From: a virus
Length of the DNA stretch: 64,000 nt
Virus record (IMG/VR): IMGVR_UViG_3300021602_000006
Coordinates: 1 to 64,000 of that record
Direction: 5' to 3' (one strand)
The notes below the pieces were generated by a model that worked only from the letters and a program-made list of their open reading frames with translations, had not been told where the DNA came from and did not search any database. Position 1 is the first letter of the stretch. The number at the start of each line of letters is the position of its first letter. The translations under genes were made by a program, and so were the position numbers. Shown piece after piece: positions 34,319 through 41,672 of the stretch.

Positions 34319-34963
34319 ATGCAGCAACTAGTAAAGCAAAAGTACACTATGCAAAAACAACTTACATTAGCGCAAGCGCAAGCTGCAACACTGTTGCACG
34401 CAAACAACAACACCCTAACTGTTGCACAAGTGCAGCAGCTACTTGCTAACGCGAGCGTTACGTTTGCACAAATACTGTATGTAACAGCAGTCCAAACAGC
34501 AGCCGCGCACAAAGCACAAAACATACAAAAAGTAACTAGCGCGAACGTAATACTTTGCAGCAACATTAACGCCCATACAAGCGTATATGCTAACAAAGTA
34601 AAGCGCAGCGCGGCGAAGTACAGCAACAATAATGCAGCAGCAATAGCAGCGTTTACAGCGCAGCAAAACTACTTTGTACATACCGCAGTGTACAGCATTG
34701 TGCAACACGCACAGCACAGCGACAAGTTTTATTTGTATGCAATATACAACAACGCAAACAGCGTGTATATGCACAATAATGCTATTGTAAGCAAACAACA
34801 CATTGCACAATACCTTACTGCAAGCGCAGCTAAAGCACTGTTGCAGCCTAGCGACACTGTACACAATGTTACACATAACATAACGCACAACGTCGCAGTA
34901 CGCACTATTGCATTAAGCAACATAGTAAGCGTGACAGCACGTAAGCAGCTACTAACTAAGTAG
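34319..34963 (+). CDS. Ala/Asn/Gln-rich protein with no Gly, Glu or Trp
   Basis: 214 aa with zero Gly, Glu and Trp, two Asp, one Pro and three Arg; rich in Ala, Asn, Gln, Thr, Val, His and Tyr. GG, GA and TC dinucleotides are nearly absent from the gene. Helical N-half (QKQLTLAQAQAATLLHANNNTLTVAQVQQLLANASVTFAQILYV) could be two helix-hairpins; the rest has no known motif. The ATG is only about 13 bases past the expected start point and has no ribosome site; ATG at 34349 is an alternative. Might be structural or a low-complexity nucleoid-like protein; unknown. Confidence 0.65.
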   Translation: MQQLVKQKYTMQKQLTLAQAQAATLLHANNNTLTVAQVQQLLANASVTFAQILYVTAVQTAAAHKAQNIQKVTSANVILCSNINAHTSVYANKVKRSAAKYSNNNAAAIAAFTAQQNYFVHTAVYSIVQHAQHSDKFYLYAIYNNANSVYMHNNAIVSKQHIAQYLTASAAKALLQPSDTVHNVTHNITHNVAVRTIALSNIVSVTARKQLLTK

Positions 34964-35118
34964 TGTAGCGTACACGCAACACTGTGCTAGTGTACAGTGT
35001 TGCGCTATAGCAACAAGCAGCGCAGCACACAGTAGCCGCGCTATGCAGTATTGGGTTTGCTATGCAGCGGGCGAGGCTGCATAACACGCATTGTCTCGCC
35101 CGCCCATGGCAGCGCACA

Positions 35119-35191
35119 TTTTTGCACACACGATATATTTTTGCTTTGTTGCACAAATACAACACACAGCGCAAAGTATTTGCAGTATAAT
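35119..35191 (+). promoter_or_regulatory. promoter without -35, with the duplicated element
   Basis: TATAAT at 35186-35191; CACACA at the -35 position. Bases 35119-35167 repeat the element at 34231-34277. Leader AAACACTTAGCAACAAAAAGG. Confidence 0.62.
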
Positions 35192-35218
35192 AAACACTTA
35201 GCAACAAAAAGGGGTTTT

Positions 35219-35413
35219 ATGCTTAACGCAATGCAACAACAACGCGCATGTATGCGTAATGCAATACAGCAGCTCGCGCATTACAACTGTGCAAGTGTTA
35301 TGTGGGATAACGTGGAACGCATAGCGCGTGAGTGTGGGCTTGCACACACTAGCGGCCGCGTTAGCGACGACTTGCAAGAGGAACTAGTCAACGAGGCATT
35401 AAAGCAAAAGTAA
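35219..35413 (+). CDS. hypothetical protein
   Basis: 64 aa, MLNAMQQQRACMRNAIQQLAHYNCASVMWDNVERIARECGLAHTSGRVSDDLQEELVNEALKQK. All helical. AAGGGG upstream. Last gene of the early-type region. Confidence 0.7.
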   Translation: MLNAMQQQRACMRNAIQQLAHYNCASVMWDNVERIARECGLAHTSGRVSDDLQEELVNEALKQK

Positions 35414-35863
35414 CAACGTGTAACTGTTGTAGCAGCTAATGTAAACTGTTACAACATTAACAAAGTAAAGTCTCGTTATATTTGCGCGGTCAGCACTATA
35501 AATGCGCGAGACTGTTGTTTTTTTACAACAGCGGCATGCCGCGGGACCATTTTTCTATCTAATCTCTATAGGTCCCGATTTTTCTATCTAATCTCTATAG
35601 GTCCGATTTTTCTATCTAATCTCTATAGGTCCCGATTTTACTATCTATCTGACTATAGTGATGGGTTCTACTATCTAATCTCTATAGGACCCGGGTTCTG
35701 CTACCTATCTAACCATGACCCCAGATTCTAAACTTTGGTCGGTCTATTTTTCCATACCTTAGAAAATTTTTACAGAAATTTTTCTATGATGCAAAGGTAG
35801 GCCCTACCTACACTACTATATGAACTCTTGAACTACTCAGCTGAAGAGTGTATACTGTACTGC
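35414..35863 (+). other. non-coding tract with 29-bp tandem repeats
   Basis: No gene is supported up to about 35,828. TGTAACTGTTG/TAACAACAC-like palindromes lie just after 35,413, then the tandem array (35550-35690) and AT-rich DNA (35,750-35,820). No promoter for the following array was recognised. Confidence 0.65.
35550..35692 (+). repeat. 28/29-bp tandem repeat
   Basis: CTATCTAATCTCTATAGG starts at 35555, 35584, 35612 and 35671, separated by TCCCGATTTTT-type spacers; a degenerate copy lies at 35641. The core carries CTATAG palindromes. Confidence 0.9.
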
Positions 35864-36094
35864 ATGATGTCCCCGATCCTATATGGTTCAGCCAATGTAC
35901 CTATAACAAAGACTTTATATAAGTTCTATGTTAGACAACGTACTGATATTACTTACTATAAGATAATGCGTGCCTGGTTGGATTCAAATTGTACAAAGAA
36001 CTGGCAATGGTACAGTTTAATCGATAGTATAGTGTTCTGGGACGAGCAGGATGCAATAGCTTTTAAACTCAAGTTTCATGAATTCATAGAATGA
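35864..36094 (+). CDS. DAxAFKLKF-array protein 1
   Basis: 76 aa. KIMRAWLDSNCTKNWQWYSLIDSIVFWDEQDAIAFKLKFHEF shows the array motif: W-L-x-x-N ... N-W-x-W ... F-x-D-E-x-D-A-I-A-F-K-L-K-F. The start is uncertain: tandem ATGs at 35864/35867 or TTG at 35828 in frame. From memory, short phage proteins ending 'DAxxFKLxW' are common in T4-like phages and unnamed. Confidence 0.7.
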   Translation: MMSPILYGSANVPITKTLYKFYVRQRTDITYYKIMRAWLDSNCTKNWQWYSLIDSIVFWDEQDAIAFKLKFHEFIE

Positions 36095-36315
36095 CTTACG
36101 TAGGACTCTTCAAGAATAAAACGCGGCAGCGTTCTATCACTATGGACTGGAAGTATAGTAAAAAACTGTATGGAGAGTATGTTGAGTGGTTAAACAGTAA
36201 TGCTGGGCCAGAAGGGTATGAATGGTGGTGGAAGAGAGGAGACTTGGTAGGGGAAGGTATTCACTTCAAGGATGATGCAGTGGCTATTATGTTTAGGTTA
36301 AAGTTTGAATTATGA
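36091..36315 (+). CDS. DAxAFKLKF-array protein 2
   Basis: 74 aa. YVEWLNSNAGPEGYEWWWKRGDLVGEGIHFKDDAVAIMFRLKFEL. A basic N-terminal extension (FKNKTRQRSITMDW) precedes the conserved domain. ATGA overlap on both sides. Confidence 0.75.
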   Translation: MTYVGLFKNKTRQRSITMDWKYSKKLYGEYVEWLNSNAGPEGYEWWWKRGDLVGEGIHFKDDAVAIMFRLKFEL

Positions 36316-36503
36316 GTATAGGGTGGGTTTATATAGAGGAACCCGAATATGTTCAGCCACCTTTATACTTTATATGGTATATGTGGTTAAACGATAATGT
36401 AGGTAAAGGCAACTGGCGATGGAATAATTGTCAAGGTAGAAATTTTATTACCTTCTCTAATAAGGTAGATGCAGTAGCATTTAAATTAAAGTTTGAATTA
36501 TGA
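36312..36503 (+). CDS. DAxAFKLKF-array protein 3
   Basis: 63 aa. YMWLNDNVGKGNWRWNNCQGRNFITFSNKVDAVAFKLKFEL is the clearest single-domain version. ATGA overlaps on both sides. Confidence 0.78.
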   Translation: MSIGWVYIEEPEYVQPPLYFIWYMWLNDNVGKGNWRWNNCQGRNFITFSNKVDAVAFKLKFEL

Positions 36504-36700
36504 GTTATGTTAGCTTTTCAAGTAGGCATCGGGATCAGGACGACCGACTCGATAAAGAGTTGGAAGACTGGGTAGTAGATAATGTTACCGAAATACAAAT
36601 AAACTATGCTTCGTGGCGAGTAAGCGGTAAAAGAGTAATGGTAGGTGTAATGTTAGATAAAGAGCAGCAGGTATTCTTTAGGTTAAAGTTTGGAAAATAA
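36500..36700 (+). CDS. DAxAFKLKF-array protein 4
   Basis: 66 aa. ELEDWVVDNVTEIQINYASWRVSGKRVMVGVMLDKEQQVFFRLKFGK. The DA pair is replaced by QQ while FRLKFG is kept, a diverged copy. Confidence 0.72.
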   Translation: MSYVSFSSRHRDQDDRLDKELEDWVVDNVTEIQINYASWRVSGKRVMVGVMLDKEQQVFFRLKFGK

Positions 36701-36954
36701 TGCGTAAATGGAAGTATGTAGTGCCTTACACCGATGCTATGAGAAGGTGTTGCTCGGCATCGTCTATGTCCCATGAATATCTTCGAATGCTTAAATGGTT
36801 TGCAGATCACGATTTAGAGCGTGGAGAAGATTATGAATGGTCGATGCCGATTACTATATACATAGGAAATATCGAATTTGAAGATATGCCTTTGTTTGTT
36901 TATTTTGATTATGAGGAAGATAGATTAGTTTTTAAATTAATGTTTGGTGTATGA
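36700..36954 (+). CDS. DAxAFKLKF-array protein 5
   Basis: 84 aa. LKWFADHDLERGEDYEWSMPITIYIGNIEFEDMPLFVYFDYEEDRLVFKLMFGV. The motif is degraded to EEDRLVFKLMF. Starts on TAATG. Confidence 0.72.
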   Translation: MRKWKYVVPYTDAMRRCCSASSMSHEYLRMLKWFADHDLERGEDYEWSMPITIYIGNIEFEDMPLFVYFDYEEDRLVFKLMFGV

Positions 36955-37037
36955 AATTTGAATTGCATGATGACCAGGTTCTATATTTTGCAAGGGAAGA
37001 TGACGCTATAGCATTTAGATTAAAGTTTGGATTATAG
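36951..37037 (+). CDS. 28-residue mini-gene: array motif only
   Basis: MKFELHDDQVLYFAREDDAIAFRLKFGL, starting in an ATGA overlap and ending directly before the next ATG. Only the last conserved strand-helix of the family remains. It may be a degenerating copy or a functional microprotein. Confidence 0.6.
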   Translation: MKFELHDDQVLYFAREDDAIAFRLKFGL

Positions 37038-37511
37038 ATGTATAACGTATATTACGAATTGCATAGTGACCATAAATGGGGTTGTAGGTACTGGGTCGAA
37101 AATAATGTCAGGAATAGTGGTGGTAACGGAATTATCTACCATAACTATACTATGAATATTGCCGATAGGGCTTGGTTAGAAAGTGATTATACTGTTAATT
37201 TGGTAAAAAATAGGCATGGCGAATCAGGAATATTGCCATCTACTATCTTGGAAGATTTTAAATATGTTAAATTGAAAGCAAGGAATCTAACTATGATGTC
37301 TATGAGAAAATTTAGTGAGGGTATGGTATATGTTGCCTTCCCGCCTGTAGACAGAAACAATTACAGTGTGGTAGATTGTAAAATACCCGACGGAGTCGAG
37401 GAATGGTTAACGAAGAATACTAAATGTGATTGGAGTACTATTGGTGATAGACGTACTGGAGTATTTCTGAAAGATGAGGATGCGGTTGCATTTAAGTTAA
37501 AATGGATGTAG
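37038..37511 (+). CDS. DAxAFKLKF-array protein 6 (long)
   Basis: 157 aa. CRYWVENNVRNSGGNGIIYHNYT near the start and VEEWLTKNTKCDWSTIGDRRTGVFLKDEDAVAFKLKWM at the end: the W-x-x-x-N start of the domain seems to occur twice, so this may be two fused or nested copies. Confidence 0.75.
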   Translation: MYNVYYELHSDHKWGCRYWVENNVRNSGGNGIIYHNYTMNIADRAWLESDYTVNLVKNRHGESGILPSTILEDFKYVKLKARNLTMMSMRKFSEGMVYVAFPPVDRNNYSVVDCKIPDGVEEWLTKNTKCDWSTIGDRRTGVFLKDEDAVAFKLKWM

Positions 37512-37590
37512 TTATAAACGCATAGAACCAAGGCGAAAAATTTGCGCTTAACTGCGCTTCGCGCCAGGTACACCGGGCCTAACTCGATAT

Positions 37591-39264
37591 TTAATTTTCA
37601 GGTAGATATTCGACCATAATATTTTTAATCAAGTAAGGCGACGGGATAGCATGTTGAAATAGCATTGTGCCTCTGCTCTTTGCATTAGTTTCATTATCAC
37701 TTTCGACTTCAGTAGTATAAGATTTATCTTCGCCATTTCTCACATATTCGAATATTACCTTATACTTGTTCTGCTTTATATCGGCGCGTCTTTTATCCTG
37801 TTTGTCATACTGTGAAGCTTTATGGGTATATTCGTGCCATAATAAATCACTCTGTTTTAATGTATTAAGTATTTCTTCTGGCTGAGATCTATCTAAGGCA
37901 TATATCATTACAGCATATCTGCCTAACTGAGATATTTCTTCATGCTTATCCGGTCGTAAATCTCTTGACATAGCATGTTCACCAGCTTCGAATCGTTTCT
38001 TATATGTGTTTCCGTAATAGACGGCAGCTTCTCCTTGGTCTGCAATTTCGTTCAAAACATCCTTCGGTATCTGTAATCTGGCACCGTAGAATCCCTCTAT
38101 TAGATAACATAGTTCACCTATACCCATGTCGTCTGAATAATAGTATTTAAGGAGAGATTCTTTTCCAAGTTTAACCATTTCTTCAGTTAATGTATATGAG
38201 TGCCTGCGTAATTCTCTCAATGTATTGTAGTCATGAGATATAGCTATAAGAATTGCTTTTTCACTTATTTCAATGGTCCAGTTGTTATCAAGGAATTTCG
38301 AAATTACTTCCGATGCATTATTGTCACTTCTATTACACCAGGCTATCTGTACTTGTTCATTCAACAAGTCTTTATCGTCAGCTGCGCCGACGGCAAATGC
38401 AATGTCAGCTATTTTATGAATACTAAAGTTGGCGCATCTTAATAGTACTTCAGTAGTTACATAACCTTCATGTATCATACTGGTTATTTTATTAATGTTG
38501 CTTAATTGTATTTCTTCTGCTATTTCTTGAGGATCTATGTCTCCGACCATTTTAACAATTTCATCATCGTCATTATATAAGTTAGACGGAACAACAAATA
38601 TACCTGCTAATTTCTTAGATGAATTTATTTTGTCAGCCCAATTATTTACTGTCTGTGCAAACCAGGGAGGAGGATTACCGTATACTGTATTACTTACACC
38701 TAATGCTACGTCACCACTATTTTTATTAATGAAGGGTTTTATTAATACTCGCGCTACGGGTTTACTGATATTATTGTCGCCGGGACCGACAAGGTATGCT
38801 ATAATTGTGCCTTCTTTAACATCTGCTGCTATATACTTTTTATTGGAACCAGTTTCGAGATTCATGCACGACGACCAGCCTCGATCGGTACTCATACCTG
38901 CAACATCATACGGGTGGCGACTTATAATAATTTTAGATTTATTGCTAAGATTAGAGCCGGCCCTAGCAGGATCATTGGTAAAACGCTTTATTATATTTGG
39001 ATCAGTCAGAATTTTACCTATTCGTATTTGTCTATTATCTTTCTTTGCCAATCCTGCTTTGTAATCTGATATTTCGTAGCCAGCAGCTTTTATAGCTCTT
39101 TCGACATACGGATCTGGTTGGGCAGATGTATTATCTTCCGGAGTAGGTAATTCTATACGATACTTTCCATCAAAGATATCGTTATACTTAGACTTATCCC
39201 ATCCTTTCACATATTTTCTATATTGACTAGGTTTGAGTGCTTCGACTAATTCTTGTATTCTCAT
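37591..39264 (-). CDS. large phage protein of unknown function
   Basis: 557 aa. Landmarks: MRIQELVEALKPSQYRKY, YVERAIKAAGYEI, SRHPYDVAGMSTDRGWSSCMNLETG (about 115-140), KEGTIIAYLVGPGDNN, and a helical C-half of repeated 'xxIADxAFAVGA / HEISQLGRYAVMIYALDRS' blocks. The AGMSTDRGW-x-SCMNL motif is, from memory, shared by proteins of several large phages with no assigned function. It lies opposite and between two halves of the array, suggesting later insertion. Confidence 0.72.
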   Translation of the reverse strand: MRIQELVEALKPSQYRKYVKGWDKSKYNDIFDGKYRIELPTPEDNTSAQPDPYVERAIKAAGYEISDYKAGLAKKDNRQIRIGKILTDPNIIKRFTNDPARAGSNLSNKSKIIISRHPYDVAGMSTDRGWSSCMNLETGSNKKYIAADVKEGTIIAYLVGPGDNNISKPVARVLIKPFINKNSGDVALGVSNTVYGNPPPWFAQTVNNWADKINSSKKLAGIFVVPSNLYNDDDEIVKMVGDIDPQEIAEEIQLSNINKITSMIHEGYVTTEVLLRCANFSIHKIADIAFAVGAADDKDLLNEQVQIAWCNRSDNNASEVISKFLDNNWTIEISEKAILIAISHDYNTLRELRRHSYTLTEEMVKLGKESLLKYYYSDDMGIGELCYLIEGFYGARLQIPKDVLNEIADQGEAAVYYGNTYKKRFEAGEHAMSRDLRPDKHEEISQLGRYAVMIYALDRSQPEEILNTLKQSDLLWHEYTHKASQYDKQDKRRADIKQNKYKVIFEYVRNGEDKSYTTEVESDNETNAKSRGTMLFQHAIPSPYLIKNIMVEYLPEN

Positions 39265-39268
39265 CGAC

Positions 39269-39276
39269 TATTTATC
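39269..39276 (-). promoter_or_regulatory. GATAAATA motif at start of 37591-39264
   Basis: On the minus strand GATAAATA ends four bases before the ATG (GATAAATAGTCGATG). Confidence 0.5.
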
Positions 39277-39288
39277 GTACAATACCTA

Positions 39289-39317
39289 TTGACATTCTTT
39301 ATTAAATACTGTACAAT
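39289..39317 (+). promoter_or_regulatory. plus-strand promoter for the second array part
   Basis: TTGACA-17-TACAAT. The leader holds a 13-codon frame before the ATG at 39352. Confidence 0.7.
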
Positions 39318-39351
39318 ATTTAAATGATTTATGTAGATCAAATCTCGAAAT

Positions 39352-39573
39352 ATGGTAATTGTTAAATTCAGTCTATTTAAAGAGTGGAAGCCGTATGATT
39401 TATTCATGTCATTGGAATTTTTTGATAAGGTTACAGTTTTTTGTAAAGATAAATTTGATATGGTTGTATTAGATAACTTGATGGATAATTATAGGGATGG
39501 AATATGTCCTGATCATATTGAGTTTGAAGATGAGGCAGACGCAATTATATTCATATTAGGATTTTGGGGATGA
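39352..39573 (+). CDS. DAxAFKLKF-array protein 7
   Basis: 73 aa. Motif at the end: HIEFEDEADAIIFILGFWG; the N-terminal part (KEWKPYDLFMSLEFFDKVTVFCKDKF) is diverged. Weak ribosome site. Confidence 0.7.
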   Translation: MVIVKFSLFKEWKPYDLFMSLEFFDKVTVFCKDKFDMVVLDNLMDNYRDGICPDHIEFEDEADAIIFILGFWG

Positions 39574-39794
39574 TTAGATTTGATATCGAGTGGGACATTC
39601 ATGGTGCAGAAAAATGGTGTTCGAAAAATATAGGTGAACGAACTTATTGGATACATAATAAGATAGGCGGGCATGGCTGGGAGATAAGGGAGAATAAAGA
39701 AGGATTAGGAAAACCTGATCGTGGGCCAAGATTCTTTATTATATTTCAAGATGAAGCCGATGCTATTGTATATAGACTAGCGTATGGTAAATAA
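39570..39794 (+). CDS. DAxAFKLKF-array protein 8
   Basis: 74 aa. GAEKWCSKNIGERTYWIHNKIGGHGWEIRENK..FFIIFQDEADAIVYRLAYGK. The W-C-x-x-N start, a long middle and the DEADA end are clear. ATGA overlap, TTGGGG upstream. Confidence 0.75.
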   Translation: MIRFDIEWDIHGAEKWCSKNIGERTYWIHNKIGGHGWEIRENKEGLGKPDRGPRFFIIFQDEADAIVYRLAYGK

Positions 39795-40005
39795 TTGGAT
39801 GTCAGATGAATACTTTATTTCATGTAATGAAGGTGGTGTATTTTTCGAACATCACGACAATAAATACCGAATATGGTTAAACAAGAATATAGGCAGACAA
39901 AATTGGCAGTTCTATGGAGCGGGTAGTACACATCCTCTTACACTACGCTTCGAGACAAGAGAAGATGCATTAGCATTTAAACTATACTTCAATTTAAATA
40001 ACTAA
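39784..40005 (+). CDS. DAxAFKLKF-array protein 9
   Basis: 73 aa. YRIWLNKNIGRQNWQFYGAGSTHPLTLRFETREDALAFKLYFNLNN. Well-preserved domain. Overlaps the previous gene by 11 bases; ATG at 39799 is an alternative start. Confidence 0.75.
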   Translation: MVNNWMSDEYFISCNEGGVFFEHHDNKYRIWLNKNIGRQNWQFYGAGSTHPLTLRFETREDALAFKLYFNLNN

Positions 40006-40011
40006 AGGAAA

Positions 40012-40176
40012 ATGATGTTAATAAAAAGCGATGTAGAACGCATCATAGAAAATGTTCTAAGGAATCTCAGTATAGAAGTAGTTTCGGCAGAAGTGCGCGA
40101 TCCTAATATTCAGACTATCATATTGAAGTTAGAAGATAAGGAAATTTCTCGTACATATATTGATGTGAGTTCTTAA
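40012..40176 (+). CDS. small hypothetical protein
   Basis: 54 aa: MMLIKSDVERIIENVLRNLSIEVVSAEVRDPNIQTIILKLEDKEISRTYIDVSS. Helix followed by a strand pair. AAAGGA directly upstream of tandem ATGs. Not recognised. Confidence 0.7.
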   Translation: MMLIKSDVERIIENVLRNLSIEVVSAEVRDPNIQTIILKLEDKEISRTYIDVSS

Positions 40177-40177
40177 G

Positions 40178-40369
40178 ATGTTTGAATTATTAGCATTTAT
40201 TTTCGTAGTCTTTGTTATGTTCATTCCTGCAATTGTCGCAAGGCAGAGACACTTGGTACGCAGGAAAGCGTGCTTCTGGCTTAACTTATTATTGGGTTGG
40301 ACGGTCATTATATGGCTTCCTTTATTGGTGTGGGCATTGCTAACCAATAGCGTGGAAAAAGAAGTATGA
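40178..40369 (+). CDS. superinfection immunity-like membrane protein
   Basis: 63 aa, two membrane spans (LLAFIFVVFVMFIPAIVA and LGWTVIIWLPLLVWALL) joined by RQRHLVRRKACFWLNLL. The pattern 'R-x-x-x-x-x-x-x-x-x-x-N-L-L-L-G-W-T-x-I-x-W-x-x-x-L-V-W-A' is that of the superinfection immunity family (T4 Imm-related Pfam). Such proteins sit in the inner membrane and block entry of later phage DNA. Confidence 0.75.
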   Translation: MFELLAFIFVVFVMFIPAIVARQRHLVRRKACFWLNLLLGWTVIIWLPLLVWALLTNSVEKEV

Positions 40370-40632
40370 GCGACGCAGAAAAAAGAAACATAGAACAACT
40401 AAAGACGTTGCCTATCTCTGAACTTATCAAGTATAGGAGTGCAGCAACAAATACGAAAATAGGAATTAACGTTGTCGGTATTTTCTTTTTTCTTATTATA
40501 TTCATATTTTCAGGAAACCTTTTTCTTTCAATACCACTAATATTAGTAATATCTCTGTTAGCTAATATAGGCGTAGGTATAGATAATTTTCTGGTCGAAA
40601 TTAAAAAGAATCTCCTAACTAAAATTGGCTGA
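40366..40632 (+). CDS. small membrane protein
   Basis: 88 aa. A soluble helical N-terminus (EKRNIEQLKTLPISELIKYRSA) and two spans (INVVGIFFFLIIFIFSG, IPLILVISLLANIGVG). ATGA-coupled to the immunity-like gene, so a joint membrane role is possible. Confidence 0.7.
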   Translation: MSDAEKRNIEQLKTLPISELIKYRSAATNTKIGINVVGIFFFLIIFIFSGNLFLSIPLILVISLLANIGVGIDNFLVEIKKNLLTKIG

Positions 40633-40638
40633 TAAATA
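40631..40638 (+). promoter_or_regulatory. GATAAATA motif before 40643
   Basis: GATAAATA ends four bases before the ATG, the same spacing as at 39269 on the minus strand. Confidence 0.5.
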
Positions 40639-40642
40639 ATAG

Positions 40643-41005
40643 ATGCAATACCCTTATCCAAATTTAGCAGTATCAACAAATCAAAATACCATAGCGTTAA
40701 ATGCTAATGTGGCAGCAGTTGTTAATGCTATCAACTACAAAACAATTATTCCGTATGGCGATTATGGCGGCCCTACTGTATATTATTTCCAAGTAATAAA
40801 CAACGGGTTAGGTAATATAATCTATACGATGTTTGATAAAGATACAACACTCGGGCTTGCAAGTTTTATGGTAAGGTATGGTGCAGCTACTACAATTAGA
40901 GATGTCATTCTAATGCCTTTCCCAAGATCGCAAATAGATTTACAACACTTAATACTACCTTATATTCCTATCCAAACTTTGGAAAATGGAACTGTAACAC
41001 CTTAA
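40643..41005 (+). CDS. possible virion-associated protein
   Basis: 120 aa, MQYPYPNLAVSTNQNTIALNANVAAVVNAINYKTIIPYGDYGGPTVYYFQVI.... Asn/Tyr/Ile-rich beta-type sequence like tail or neck components and a late-type motif in front; not recognised. Shares TTAA with the convergent HNH gene. Confidence 0.6.
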   Translation: MQYPYPNLAVSTNQNTIALNANVAAVVNAINYKTIIPYGDYGGPTVYYFQVINNGLGNIIYTMFDKDTTLGLASFMVRYGAATTIRDVILMPFPRSQIDLQHLILPYIPIQTLENGTVTP

Positions 41006-41622
41006 ACTTTCTCTTTACAATTATCAAAGTGCCATCTATTCATATTTCCGATATTTTTACTTGTTAATCCGCAGTGCGGGCAAGTAATTTCGGGTCTATT
41101 TTTCCATGCCGCTTTCATATCATCTTTTGTTTCCGTTGTATGTTTCTTCCCATAAAAGAAATTATTGGATCCAGTATTAGACTCCTTAATTCTAGAAATT
41201 TGCCATTCAGAAATTTCTTTACCAGTATGTAATTTACTTAAGAGTAATTTAACTTTGTCGGAATGTGTTTTTCCAAACATAGGATTATAGGCACCTGTGT
41301 TATATTCTGATAAACCCTTTCGTAAATACTCAAACTGTCTCGATGTTAGTTTATGTCTATGTTGTCTATATTTGCTTTGAGTCATCTTATTTAACGCATT
41401 GAACATTTTCTTTTTAGCCATACCGTCTACCATTTTAGTTAATAAATAATGGCATATAAAATGTTCCCTTGCAGTCAATCGAACCATATTGTTGGGTGTA
41501 TTATCGCCGCCTAACGATTTAGGAATAATATGATGATTTTCTGCATAACACGCTAATTGTCTATTCTTAGCGCGTAGAATTAATTTATTATACCATAATG
41601 TATATTTGCTATTATTAAACAT
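41002..41622 (-). CDS. HNH homing endonuclease (copy 2)
   Basis: 206 aa. HNH core ENHHIIPKSLGGDN (His30-His31) with REHFICHYLLTKMV, NUMOD3-like NPMFGKTHSDKVKLLLSK, and C-terminal finger CPHC..HFDNC. Domain order and many residues match the gene at 7402-8082, so the two are recent relatives. Inserted against the operon direction, ending in the same TTAA arrangement. Confidence 0.88.
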   Translation of the reverse strand: MFNNSKYTLWYNKLILRAKNRQLACYAENHHIIPKSLGGDNTPNNMVRLTAREHFICHYLLTKMVDGMAKKKMFNALNKMTQSKYRQHRHKLTSRQFEYLRKGLSEYNTGAYNPMFGKTHSDKVKLLLSKLHTGKEISEWQISRIKESNTGSNNFFYGKKHTTETKDDMKAAWKNRPEITCPHCGLTSKNIGNMNRWHFDNCKEKV

Positions 41623-41672
41623 CGGTTGACCTTATTGTTAAAATATTATACAATAATACAAAGGATAAAACA

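Noticed and set aside
34150-34888. Long Cys/Val-rich minus-strand frames
   Set aside because: They are antisense shadows of the Gly/Glu-free gene, caused by the same dinucleotide bias that removes stop codons.
30632-35690. CRISPR array in the repeated non-coding DNA
   Set aside because: Repeat copies are few, tandem or of unequal spacing, without unique spacers of constant length, and no cas genes are present.
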